Positions 23,335 to 30,476 of a stretch of DNA of 31,811 nt are shown here, piece after piece. The DNA lies in contig DATLMV010000106.1 in assembly GCA_035537095.1 (NCBI GenBank), positions 1-31,811 on the forward strand, given 5' to 3'. Both the position numbers and the translations under genes were made by a program. The first letter of the stretch is position 1, and each line of letters starts with the position of its first letter. Under the pieces are notes generated by a model. It saw nothing but the letters and a program-made list of their open reading frames with translations. It had not been told where the DNA came from and did not search any database. The DNA comes from DASWNP01 sp035537095. GTDB lineage: Bacteria; Acidobacteriota; Blastocatellia; Pyrinomonadales; Pyrinomonadaceae.

Positions 23335-23464
23335 GAGTCCAAAGTCGCAAGTCTGAAAGTCCAAAGTCGGAGAAAGTTTTTCCGGCCTTTGACTTGCGAC
23401 GTTGAACTTTTAGACTTTGGACTCATTTCCGACTTTGGACGTTGGACATTCAGACTTGCGACTT
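23335..23464. repeat. Inverted heptamer repeat H (mtnP / bamD-like gap)
   Basis: Left arm 23342-23371 and right arm 23428-23464 are built of AAAGTCG/CAAGTCT-type heptamers. Aligned as complements, they differ by one substitution and one extra 7-base unit (AACGTCC). A second, shorter copy of the right arm lies at 23391-23424. The right arm runs 15 bp into the mtnP coding end. Confidence 0.9.
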
Positions 23465-24334
23465 ATCACCGTACTTTTTGATGATGGCTTCGAGCTTTTT
23501 CGTTGTCGCGGCGGGCCAAAGTTCGGGCGCGGTGAAGATGGCGTTCTGCAAAGCGGAGCCGCATTGACAGGCGCGCGGGTGCGCGTCGAGACGGCGCACG
23601 GCCTCGCGCATGATGTTCTGCGCGTTGCGCACGTTCTTGTTGAGATACTCGACGACCGTTTCGACCGACACGGCATCGTGTCCCTCGTGCCAGCAGTCGT
23701 AGTCGGTGACGAGCGCGAGCGTCGAGTAGCAGATTTCGGCTTCGCGCGCGAGCTTGGCCTCCTGCAAGTTGGTCATGCCGATGATGTCCATGCCCCACGA
23801 GCGATAGACGTGCGACTCGGCTTTGGTCGAGAAGGCTGGCCCCTCCATGCAGAGGTACGTGCCGCCGCGATGCACGCGCACCTCGACGGCGCGGCAGGAT
23901 TCCTCAAGCACGTCGCCCAAATCCTTGCACACCGGATGCGCGAAGGTGACATGCGCGACGATGCCTTCGCCGAAGAAGGTTGACTCGTGCGCGCGTGCGC
24001 GCGTGCGGTCGAAGAACTGTTCGGGAATCACCATGTCGAGCGGCGCATACTGTTCCTGCAAAGAGCCGACGGCGGACGCCGACAGGATACGTTCGACGCC
24101 GAGCGTCTTCATCGCATAGATGTTCGCGCGGAAGGGCAACTCCGTCGGCAGTATCCGGTGGCCGCGCCCGTGTCGCGGCAGAAACGCGACGCGCACGCCC
24201 TCCAACGTCCCCACGATGAACGCGTCCGACGGGTCGCCGAAAGGAGTCTCGACGCGCATCTCCTCAACGTCCTGCAACTCCGGCATCTGATACAACCCGC
24301 TGCCACCGATGATACCGATTTTCGCTGTCGTCAT
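23450..24334 (-). CDS. mtnP: S-methyl-5'-thioadenosine phosphorylase
   Basis: 294 residues, PNP/MTAP family: phosphorolysis of methylthioadenosine to adenine and methylthioribose-1-phosphate in methionine salvage. Motifs: IGIIGGSGLYQMPEL, PRHGRGHRILPTELPFRANI (phosphate site), EGPAFSTKAES, GMTNLQEAKLAREAEICYS (a Gln where Pro is common) and VTDYDCWHE, with the Asp residues that favour adenine. Specificity for MTA over inosine is therefore likely, not certain. ATG at 24334 has GAGAGAA upstream. The last four residues (KSQV) and the stop are encoded by the arm of repeat H. Confidence 0.95.
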   Translation of the reverse strand: MTTAKIGIIGGSGLYQMPELQDVEEMRVETPFGDPSDAFIVGTLEGVRVAFLPRHGRGHRILPTELPFRANIYAMKTLGVERILSASAVGSLQEQYAPLDMVIPEQFFDRTRARAHESTFFGEGIVAHVTFAHPVCKDLGDVLEESCRAVEVRVHRGGTYLCMEGPAFSTKAESHVYRSWGMDIIGMTNLQEAKLAREAEICYSTLALVTDYDCWHEGHDAVSVETVVEYLNKNVRNAQNIMREAVRRLDAHPRACQCGSALQNAIFTAPELWPAATTKKLEAIIKKYGDKSQV

Positions 24335-24359
24335 AAGTTCTCTCTGAAAATCAAACTAT

Positions 24360-24510
24360 TTAACAGGATGGACAGGATAGACAGGATGGAAACAGACAAA
24401 AAATAGATGATAAAAAAGGACAGCCGTCAGTTTTAACCTTTTCGCCCTTTGACCATTTCGCGTTTCATTCTGCTTTCTTTCATCCTGTCTATCCTGTCTA
24501 TCCCTGTTAA
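24360..24510. repeat. Inverted 9-nt-unit repeat I (MBL hydrolase / mtnP gap)
   Basis: Left arm 24360-24388 is a series of ACAGGATGG/ACAGGATAG units (9-bp period); right arm 24481-24510 is its complement with one indel and one substitution. The right arm contains the stop codon of the MBL gene. Very similar 'aacaggatggacaggat' sequences occur in intergenic DNA of several phyla, from general knowledge. Confidence 0.9.
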
Positions 24511-25355
24511 TTTTCTTCATAACTTACCGCGCGCAGTTTGCCTTCATCGTCGCTGACGACGCGGCAGAGCGGCGCGTCGGGGTCGTGATAGAAGAGGCAA
24601 AGCCAGCCTTCGCGCGCGGCCTGCGGGAGCAGACGCTTTTTGGCTTCGAGCGTTTCCACCGGATAGAGGTCGTAGCCCATCACCCACGCGAAGGGGAGAT
24701 GCGCGCGCATCGGCACGAGGTCGGCGAAGCTGTAGAGCGTCTGGCCGCCGCGCTCAAGCCGGACGCATTGCATCGTGCGCGAATGTCCGGCGACGGTCTC
24801 CATCCGCAAGCCCTCGACCACCTCATAATCCGCAGGCTTCAACTCAAGCTGATCCGTCTCTGCGAGCGGTCGCCAGTTCTCCGGCAGATAACTGGCGCGG
24901 TCGCGCTCGTGCGGCGTCTCGGCGTGACGGTACTCGTCTTGCGAGACGAAATAGCGCGCGTTGGGAAACGTCGGGACGGGTTTGCCGGACGCATCGAGGG
25001 TCGTGTTGCCGCCCGCGTGGTCGAAGTGCAGGTGCGTGTTGACGACGATGGTGATGGCCTCGGGCGGGTGTCCCGTGATGGCTTCGACGGATTCGCGGAG
25101 CGTGCGCTCGCGCTCGATGCCATACATCGCGGCGTGCTTCGCGGGCCACTTGTCGCCGATGCCCGTCTCGATAAGAATGCGCTCGCCCGCCGTCTCTACG
25201 AACAGGCAGTTCATGTTCATGCGGATGCGATTGTGCTCATCCGGCGGGCAGGCCCGCGACCAGAGCGTGCGCGGCACGACGCCGAACATCGCGCCCCCGT
25301 CCAGACGAAACTCCGCGTCCGGCACGATCTCCAAACGATAATCACCGAACTGCAC
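24507..25355 (-). CDS. MBL-fold metallo-hydrolase
   Basis: 282-residue metallo-beta-lactamase-fold enzyme. Metal motif THLHFDHAGG (His108, His110, Asp112, His113), further ligands in VAGHSRTMQ and a late FYHDPD segment. An N-terminal MNCLFVETAGERILIETGIG strand matches the fold. Likely a hydrolase of a lactone, ester or thioester; substrate not deducible. The start is GTG at 25355, supported by AAAGGAA 6 nt upstream. It sits between repeats J and I in a run of minus-strand housekeeping genes. Confidence 0.9.
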   Translation of the reverse strand: MQFGDYRLEIVPDAEFRLDGGAMFGVVPRTLWSRACPPDEHNRIRMNMNCLFVETAGERILIETGIGDKWPAKHAAMYGIERERTLRESVEAITGHPPEAITIVVNTHLHFDHAGGNTTLDASGKPVPTFPNARYFVSQDEYRHAETPHERDRASYLPENWRPLAETDQLELKPADYEVVEGLRMETVAGHSRTMQCVRLERGGQTLYSFADLVPMRAHLPFAWVMGYDLYPVETLEAKKRLLPQAAREGWLCLFYHDPDAPLCRVVSDDEGKLRAVSYEEN

Positions 25356-25389
25356 GAATCGTTCCTTTGTGAAACGGAAAGACGGATAT

Positions 25390-25452
25390 CAGAGGTTGGA
25401 TGTTAGATGTCAGATTCGATGCTCACATCTCACGTCTGACATCCAACCTCTG
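25390..25452. repeat. Inverted repeat J (PPIase 1 / MBL hydrolase gap)
   Basis: Arms 25390-25415 and 25427-25452, 26 bp with 23 matches and an 11-bp loop. Left arm CAGAGGTTGGATGTTAGATG resembles the units in B and E. It begins 8 bp after the stop of the upstream gene, read on the minus strand. Confidence 0.9.
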
Positions 25453-25460
25453 CCGGTTCG

Positions 25461-27032
25461 TTATCTCTGCGGTTTGTTGGTCGGAGCGGTGTTGGGTTTG
25501 GGTTGTTGCTGCGTGGGAGGCGCGGCGGGCGGGGGCGGGCCCTCGCCGCCCGGCGCGACCGTGACGCCGCCGCCCTCGCCGCCGGGCGCTGCGCCGGGAG
25601 GCATCATGTTCGGCGGCATGGCGGGCATCTCGGGGGCTTTGACCGTAAAATTTTCCGCGACGGTGACAGGCGACTTCTTCATGATCTCTTCGATCATCTT
25701 GGTGCGCTTCTCTTCCTCGACGGCGGCGCGCGCCTGATCCTGCGGCGACTGCGGGACGCCCATCGGGCTGGCCGCGCCGGACTGAATCAGGATGTGGCGC
25801 GCGTGCACCTGCTCTTCGGGTTTGCCGTCCGCGCCGTTCTTCGTGCCGCGCTCCTCGACCTTGATGATGTGGAAGCCGAAGGGCGTCTCGACGATGTCGC
25901 TGATCTCGTTGGGCTTGAGTTCGAACGCCGCTTTCTCGAACGCTTCCATCATCCGCCCGCGACCGAACCAGCCGAGATCGCCGCCCTGCGATTTGCTGCC
26001 GGGGTCGGAAGAATACTCGCCCGCGAGCTTGGCGAAATCCTCGCCGCCGCGCGCGCGCTTGAGAACGTCTTCGGCTTTACCGCGCGCGACCTTCGGGTCG
26101 AGTTCGGGATGCTTGGAGAGATATTCCTCAATCTCCTTGTCGGACGCCTTGAGCTTCTCGCCCCAGTCTTTCGCGTAGTTCGAGGCAATCAGACGCGCCT
26201 CTTGCAGGCGAATCTGCATCTGCACCTTCTGGTCTTTATCAATCCCGGCGGCGAGGCCCTTGCGCTGCAAGAGAGTGATGCGCGCCCACTCCTGTTTGAG
26301 TTCCTGCTTCTGCTCCTCGGGTATCTCCGTGCCCGCGGGCAAGAGCCCCAACTTCTGCACGTCCTGCACGAACTCCTCAAACTTCTTGTCTTGTCCGGCC
26401 TCCTTGAGGAGAGTATCTATCTCGTCTTTGGTCACGATCTGGTCGGGCGACTTTCCGGTCTCGCGCTGTTTGGTCTCGAAGGTCTGCGCGACGACGAAGG
26501 AGCGCATCAGTTCGAGTTGGCGTTTGACCTCCGGCTTATCGGCGACGCCTGCGCGCCTGCCCTCCTCGGCGACGGCGAACATCTCCCGAATATTCTTCGC
26601 AAACTGTTTGCGTTCCTCGTCGCTTCTCGACAGGGCCATCCGCACCTGCGGCGGCAAGCCCTCGACGATTGCCGACATGTCCTCCGACGAAAGATTGACC
26701 GAGTGCGCGCGACCGCTCTTGACCTGCCAGAAGATGAGCCCGACGGCGAGCAGCACGGCGACGGCGGCGGCGATGAGTGCTTTCTTCGTCGAAGAACCCA
26801 TCCCTCCGCGTGTCGCGGTCGCGGCGCGGGCCGAACGTGCGCTCGCGTCCGCAGATGTCGCAGCCGTATCGCTGGCGGTGGCGGCGCGCGGCGCGTCGGC
26901 GTCTGCCGTCTCGTTCAGAGAAGGCCCGGCGGCGTCCGCTTCCGTCGCCGCAGACATTTCCTTGCCGCAGCCGGGGCAAGTCAGCGCGTTGTCGGGCATC
27001 GAAGTCCCACATTTCTCACAAATCATCATCAA
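25461..27032 (-). CDS. Zinc-ribbon, membrane-anchored PpiC-type prolyl isomerase
   Basis: 523 residues. N-terminal zinc ribbon (C5-x2-C8, C19-x2-C22), Ala-rich linker, one transmembrane helix at about 83-103 (ALIAAAVAVLLAVGLIFW), then a SurA/PrsA-like chaperone region and a parvulin domain at about 320-395 with EDFAKLAGEYSSDPGSKSQ, GGDLGWFGRG and ETPFGFHIIKVEER. HARHILI, normally the first strand of a parvulin domain, appears after it (about 409-415). The C-terminus is Pro/Gly-rich and probably disordered. The ribbon would be cytoplasmic and the isomerase extracytoplasmic. Start: ATG 27032 behind AAAGGAAC. Paralogous to the next upstream gene. Probable role: folding of exported proteins. Confidence 0.92.
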   Translation of the reverse strand: MMMICEKCGTSMPDNALTCPGCGKEMSAATEADAAGPSLNETADADAPRAATASDTAATSADASARSARAATATRGGMGSSTKKALIAAAVAVLLAVGLIFWQVKSGRAHSVNLSSEDMSAIVEGLPPQVRMALSRSDEERKQFAKNIREMFAVAEEGRRAGVADKPEVKRQLELMRSFVVAQTFETKQRETGKSPDQIVTKDEIDTLLKEAGQDKKFEEFVQDVQKLGLLPAGTEIPEEQKQELKQEWARITLLQRKGLAAGIDKDQKVQMQIRLQEARLIASNYAKDWGEKLKASDKEIEEYLSKHPELDPKVARGKAEDVLKRARGGEDFAKLAGEYSSDPGSKSQGGDLGWFGRGRMMEAFEKAAFELKPNEISDIVETPFGFHIIKVEERGTKNGADGKPEEQVHARHILIQSGAASPMGVPQSPQDQARAAVEEEKRTKMIEEIMKKSPVTVAENFTVKAPEMPAMPPNMMPPGAAPGGEGGGVTVAPGGEGPPPPAAPPTQQQPKPNTAPTNKPQR

Positions 27033-27191
27033 TGTTCCTTTTTTAATCAGCCGCTTAGGACGGCCATCATCTTTAGTCTAACGCAGACGGCGCGCGCCGC
27101 TCGGGCCACACGGCCCCTGAGCGTGTGCGCTGCCCTTCAATCAAAGTTTCAATGTTATCAGACAAACACCCGCTTCATCCATCGCGCACGC

Positions 27192-27211
27192 GCGCGAATG
27201 TTCTTTCGCGC
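27192..27211. other. GC-rich hairpin between the two PPIase genes
   Basis: GCGCGAA (27192-27198) pairs with TTCGCGC (27205-27211) around a 6-nt loop, within a run of CGCGCACGCG repeats. It has no T-run on the minus strand. Possible 3' structure for the upstream PPIase transcript. The rest of the 253-bp gap (27033-27285) shows nothing supported. Confidence 0.35.
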
Positions 27212-27285
27212 ACGCGTTCACATCACAAATTTGACGGGCGGAGAACCCTTTCGCGCTCTCCGCGTCGCGCTTTGTTCCGACCATT

Positions 27286-28704
27286 TCAAGGTCGCGGTCG
27301 CGCCGGTTGGGCGGGAGCGGGTTTGACGGGCTGCGTCGAAGTTTGCCGTGTCGTCGTGCTCGCCGGAGATGGGGGGGTCGCGCCGGACGTGGTCGGCTGC
27401 ACTTCGGGCTGCGAAGGGTCGGCGCGGAAATCCTCGGCGATACGGATGTTGGAACGGCTCAGAATTTCGTTAAAGAGGGCGTCGCGCTTCTGTCGTTCGA
27501 CGGCGGCGCGGGCCTGTTCGCGCGGCGTCTGCGGCGCGGCGTTGCGTCCCTGCGCCACGCCGGACTGAATCAGGATGTGACGCGCGCGCACCTGTTCGGC
27601 GGGCTTGCCGTCCGCGCCGTTCTGCGTCCGCCGCTCCTCCAACTTGATGATGTGGAAACCGAACGGGCTCTCGACGATGCCGCTCACCTCGCCCGGTTTG
27701 AGCGCGAAGGCCGCGTCCTCGAAGGGCTTGACCATCATCCCGCGACCGAACCAGCCGAGGTCGCCGCCCTGCACTTTGCTGCCGGGGTCGGCGGAAAACT
27801 CTTTAGCGAGCGTGGCGAAATCCTCTCCCGCGCGGACGCGCTGCAAGAGTCCTTCGATTTTGGTGCGCGCCTCTTTCGGGTCGAGTTCGGGATGCTGCGC
27901 GACGTAAGCGTCAATCTCCTGCTCGGTCGCTTTGGCCTGCGTGCTCAACTTCTGTTGATAGTAGGCGGCGGCCAGAAGGCGCGCGTGCTGGTACATGATG
28001 ACGACCTGCGTCTGTCGTTCTTTATCCACTCCGGCGGCGATGCCCTTGCGGCTGTTGACCATCACGTTGGCCCAGTTCTGCATGAGTTCTTCGCGCTGCG
28101 CGGGCGTGAGCGGGCCTTCCTGTCCCTTGCGCGTGCGCAGGTAGTCCTGCTCAAACTCCGCAAACTTCCTGTCCTGTCCCGGCTCTTTGAGAAAAGCCGC
28201 GATCTCTTCCTTCGAGACGACATCCTCCGGCTTCGCCGCTCCGGCCATCTGGCGTTTCCGGCTGTAGGCGCGCGCGATGACGAAGGCGCGCGACAAATCG
28301 AGTTGGAGTTTGATCTCCGGTTGAGCGGCGAGGCCAGCGGCGCGCGCCTCTTCGGCGACGGCGAACATCTGTTTCATATCCTCGACGAAGAAGCCCCGCT
28401 CCTCTTTGCTCGACGCCATTTGCGCGCGCGCCTGCGGCGGAACATTCAAGCCGTCAACGATATATTCGAGGTCTTTAGCGGAGAGATTGATGGCCGTCGT
28501 TTGTGAGGCGGCGGGCGGAGCAGTCGTCGTCGCGGTCGGCTGCGTGCGCGGCGCGGCGGTGCGCGGCTTGGTCGCGGGCGTGCGTGTGCGCGTGCGACCG
28601 CGCGGGGTTCGCTGCGCGTAGACGCTCGCCGGAAGAAGAATCAGGAGAGCGACGGCGGAGATAAATATTTTGTTAACGGAAATGGTTCTCTTATTGGAGT
28701 TCAA
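27286..28704 (-). CDS. Secreted PpiC-type prolyl isomerase
   Basis: 473 residues from a TTG at 28704. The frame is open to 28809, but that part overlaps the epimerase gene; the TTG overlaps the epimerase stop as TTGA, puts the signal peptide (IFISAVALLILLPASVYAQ) near the N-terminus, and has GAAGGGA about 13 nt upstream. After a Thr/Pro/Arg-rich stretch comes a SurA-like helical region, then the parvulin core (EDFATLAKEFSADPG, GGDLGWFGRG, ESPFGFHIIKLEER), with the strand RARHILIQSG again placed after it. The C-terminus is Pro/Thr-rich. Clearly a paralogue of PPIase 1, but soluble and periplasmic instead of ribbon-plus-helix anchored. Confidence 0.9.
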   Translation of the reverse strand: MNSNKRTISVNKIFISAVALLILLPASVYAQRTPRGRTRTRTPATKPRTAAPRTQPTATTTAPPAASQTTAINLSAKDLEYIVDGLNVPPQARAQMASSKEERGFFVEDMKQMFAVAEEARAAGLAAQPEIKLQLDLSRAFVIARAYSRKRQMAGAAKPEDVVSKEEIAAFLKEPGQDRKFAEFEQDYLRTRKGQEGPLTPAQREELMQNWANVMVNSRKGIAAGVDKERQTQVVIMYQHARLLAAAYYQQKLSTQAKATEQEIDAYVAQHPELDPKEARTKIEGLLQRVRAGEDFATLAKEFSADPGSKVQGGDLGWFGRGMMVKPFEDAAFALKPGEVSGIVESPFGFHIIKLEERRTQNGADGKPAEQVRARHILIQSGVAQGRNAAPQTPREQARAAVERQKRDALFNEILSRSNIRIAEDFRADPSQPEVQPTTSGATPPSPASTTTRQTSTQPVKPAPAQPARPRP

Positions 28705-29135
28705 GATGTGTGTACGTCCCTTCCTGATTCGTGAGTGTCCGACGTGTGCTCGACGAGTTCGAGGAGCACGCCGCCTGCCGTTGAGGGGTGAATGAAAGCG
28801 ACCAGACAACCGCCCGCGCCCGTGCGCGGCGACTCGTCAATCAAGCGCGCGCCCTTCGCCTTCAAGTCCGCGAGCGTCGCGCGAATGTCGTCAACGCGCA
28901 CCGCGATGTGATGAACGCCCGCGCCGCGTTTCGCCAGAAACTTCGCCACCGGAGAGTCCGGGCCGGTCGGCTCAAGCAACTCGATGCGCGGCTCGCCCAG
29001 AGGCAACATCGCCACGCGCACGCCCTGCTCCGCGACCTCCTCCGTGTGCACCAAACCGAGTCCGAGCGCATCGCGCCAGAAGCGCAAAGCCTCGTCCAGA
29101 TGCGGGGTCGCAATCCCGATATGCTCAATCTTCAT
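28701..29135 (-). CDS. mce: Methylmalonyl-CoA epimerase
   Basis: 144-residue vicinal-oxygen-chelate enzyme converting (S)- and (R)-methylmalonyl-CoA. Family motifs: MKIEHIGIATPHLDEAL (metal His5), RIELLEPTGPDSPVAKFLAKRG, GVHHIAVRVDDI (second His) and GVLLELVEHT (metal Glu). The ATG at 29135 starts the family's normal N-terminus; 29162 would add nine unrelated residues. The gene lies downstream of meaB on the same strand, matching its pathway. Its TGA overlaps the TTG of the PPIase gene, so those two may be translationally coupled despite unrelated functions. The 165-bp gap to meaB shows no clear element. Confidence 0.95.
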   Translation of the reverse strand: MKIEHIGIATPHLDEALRFWRDALGLGLVHTEEVAEQGVRVAMLPLGEPRIELLEPTGPDSPVAKFLAKRGAGVHHIAVRVDDIRATLADLKAKGARLIDESPRTGAGGCLVAFIHPSTAGGVLLELVEHTSDTHESGRDVHTS

Positions 29136-29327
29136 GTTATTTACAGCCGTCCGGCGGGCCAAAAATATCAGATGCCAAAGCCATTCTATTTACTGCCTGA
29201 AATCTGCCGCCCGTGACCAACTTCAAATAAAACGGCGCGAAACACGCAAGGTTAAGAAGAGACGAAAAAAGGTCTGTCATGCGCCGTCGCTTGCTCCGCT
29301 TTCTTCTCCGCGTCTACCCGTTTTCAA

Positions 29328-30287
29328 TTACACGTTGCGTCGCGGTTCGCCCGATGTTCCGGCGGCGATAAACTCTTCGACGGCGGAATACGGGTCGCGG
29401 CGTTTGTCTGCCACTTCGTCGGCGAGGGCGTCGAGTTGCGCCGACGCGCCCGCGCCGCTGAGAGCGCGTTCGAGCAGACGTTCGCGCAGGAGTTCGAGGA
29501 TTCGCCAGCGCGCGATTGCGCTCCGGCGCGTGCGCCCCGCCTCCGCGTCCTTCTGGTAATCACGGTAGCTCTCGATGGCCGCCGCCAACTCGACCAGTCC
29601 TTCGTTCTGCGTCGCAATCGTTTTGACAATCGGCGGCTGCCACATGTCGGGCCGGTGCGCGAGCGAGAGCAGGGCTTCGAGTTCCTTCTCGGTGCGCAGC
29701 ACGCCTTCGCGGTCGGCCTTGTTGATGACGAACACGTCCCCGATCTCCATGATGCCCGCCTTGATGGCCTGTATGTCGTCGCCCATTCCGGGCACGAGCA
29801 CGACGACGGAGACATCCGCCGTCTTCACAATCTCCACCTCGTCCTGCCCGACGCCGACCGTCTCGACGATAATCTTTTCGTAACCGGCGGCGTCGAGAAT
29901 CGAAACGGCGTCAACGGTCGAGCGCGCGAGTCCGCCGAGATTTCCGCGCGTCGCCATCGAACGAATAAAGACGCCGGGGTCGAGTCCGAGCGTCTGCATC
30001 CTGATGCGGTCGCCGAGGATTGCGCCGCCCGAAAACGGGCTCGAAGGATCAACGGCGACGATGCCGACGCGCTCCCCGCGCTCACGATACAAACCCGCCA
30101 GACGGTCAACCAGCGAAGACTTCCCCGCCCCCGGCGAACCCGTGATGCCGACGACGAGGCCGCGCCCCGTCCGCGCGTAAATCGCCTTCATCAACTCGAA
30201 AGCGTCCGCCGCGTGGTCTTCCACTTTGGAGATCGCACGCGCCACCGCACGCGGCTCACCGGCAAGGATTCGTTCGATGTCCATCAT
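29328..30287 (-). CDS. meaB: Methylmalonyl-CoA mutase-associated GTPase MeaB
   Basis: 319-residue G3E GTPase (also called ArgK) that loads and protects the B12 cofactor of methylmalonyl-CoA mutase. Motifs: Walker A GITGSPGAGKSSLVD, VDPSSPFSGGAILGDRIRM, SMATRGNLGGLA, VETVGVGQDEVEI and NKADREGV for guanine. The frame is open to 30338, but those residues come from repeat K, so the ATG at 30287 (or 30284) is taken. No Shine-Dalgarno site, because the repeat arm ends 5 bp from the start. The mutase itself is not in this window. Context with mce and acyl-CoA dehydrogenase supports propionate/branched-chain catabolism. Confidence 0.96.
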   Translation of the reverse strand: MMDIERILAGEPRAVARAISKVEDHAADAFELMKAIYARTGRGLVVGITGSPGAGKSSLVDRLAGLYRERGERVGIVAVDPSSPFSGGAILGDRIRMQTLGLDPGVFIRSMATRGNLGGLARSTVDAVSILDAAGYEKIIVETVGVGQDEVEIVKTADVSVVVLVPGMGDDIQAIKAGIMEIGDVFVINKADREGVLRTEKELEALLSLAHRPDMWQPPIVKTIATQNEGLVELAAAIESYRDYQKDAEAGRTRRSAIARWRILELLRERLLERALSGAGASAQLDALADEVADKRRDPYSAVEEFIAAGTSGEPRRNV

Positions 30288-30292
30288 AAAGA

Positions 30293-30476
30293 AGTGACGG
30301 GTGACGAGTGACGAGCAAGAACAGGAAACTAAGTCCAAAGTCGCGAGTCCAAAGTCTAAAGTCTAAAGCCTCAGTCCAAAGTCTAAATCAATCTTGTCTT
30401 ATGACTTTTGACGTTGAACTTTCAGACTTTCGACTTCTTCCGGCTTGTCACACGTCACTGGTCACTCGTTACTGAC
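30293..30476. repeat. Nested inverted heptamer repeat K (acyl-CoA dehydrogenase / meaB gap)
   Basis: Outer arms 30293-30315 and 30444-30466 are GTGACGA-type heptamers (19 of 23 paired). Inner arms, about 30331-30388 and 30402-30437, are AAAGTCC/AAAGTCT-type heptamers facing GACTTT-type ones. The right outer series reaches the acyl-CoA dehydrogenase stop codon. The same outer and inner units occur in repeat A, 15 kb away. Confidence 0.88.

Noticed and set aside
23317..23364. N-terminal extension of the BamD-like protein
   Set aside because: Repeat-derived codons ahead of a normal signal peptide with its own ribosome site.
25503..27326. 607-codon open frame on the plus strand
   Set aside because: It is antisense to the two PPIase genes, and its translation is low-complexity Arg/Leu-rich without motifs; the minus-strand frames hold clear parvulin domains.
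27307..28506. 399-codon open frame on the plus strand
   Set aside because: Shadow of the secreted PPIase gene; no recognisable domain or ribosome site.
29163..29327. A twelfth inverted-repeat element between mce and meaB
   Set aside because: Only scattered short matches; no arms that pair convincingly. It shares CGTCGCTTGCTC with the gap after purH, too little to call.
15214..30476. CRISPR array as an explanation for the spaced repeats
   Set aside because: Units are 7-14 nt without unique spacers of constant length, arms are inverted, and no cas genes are near.
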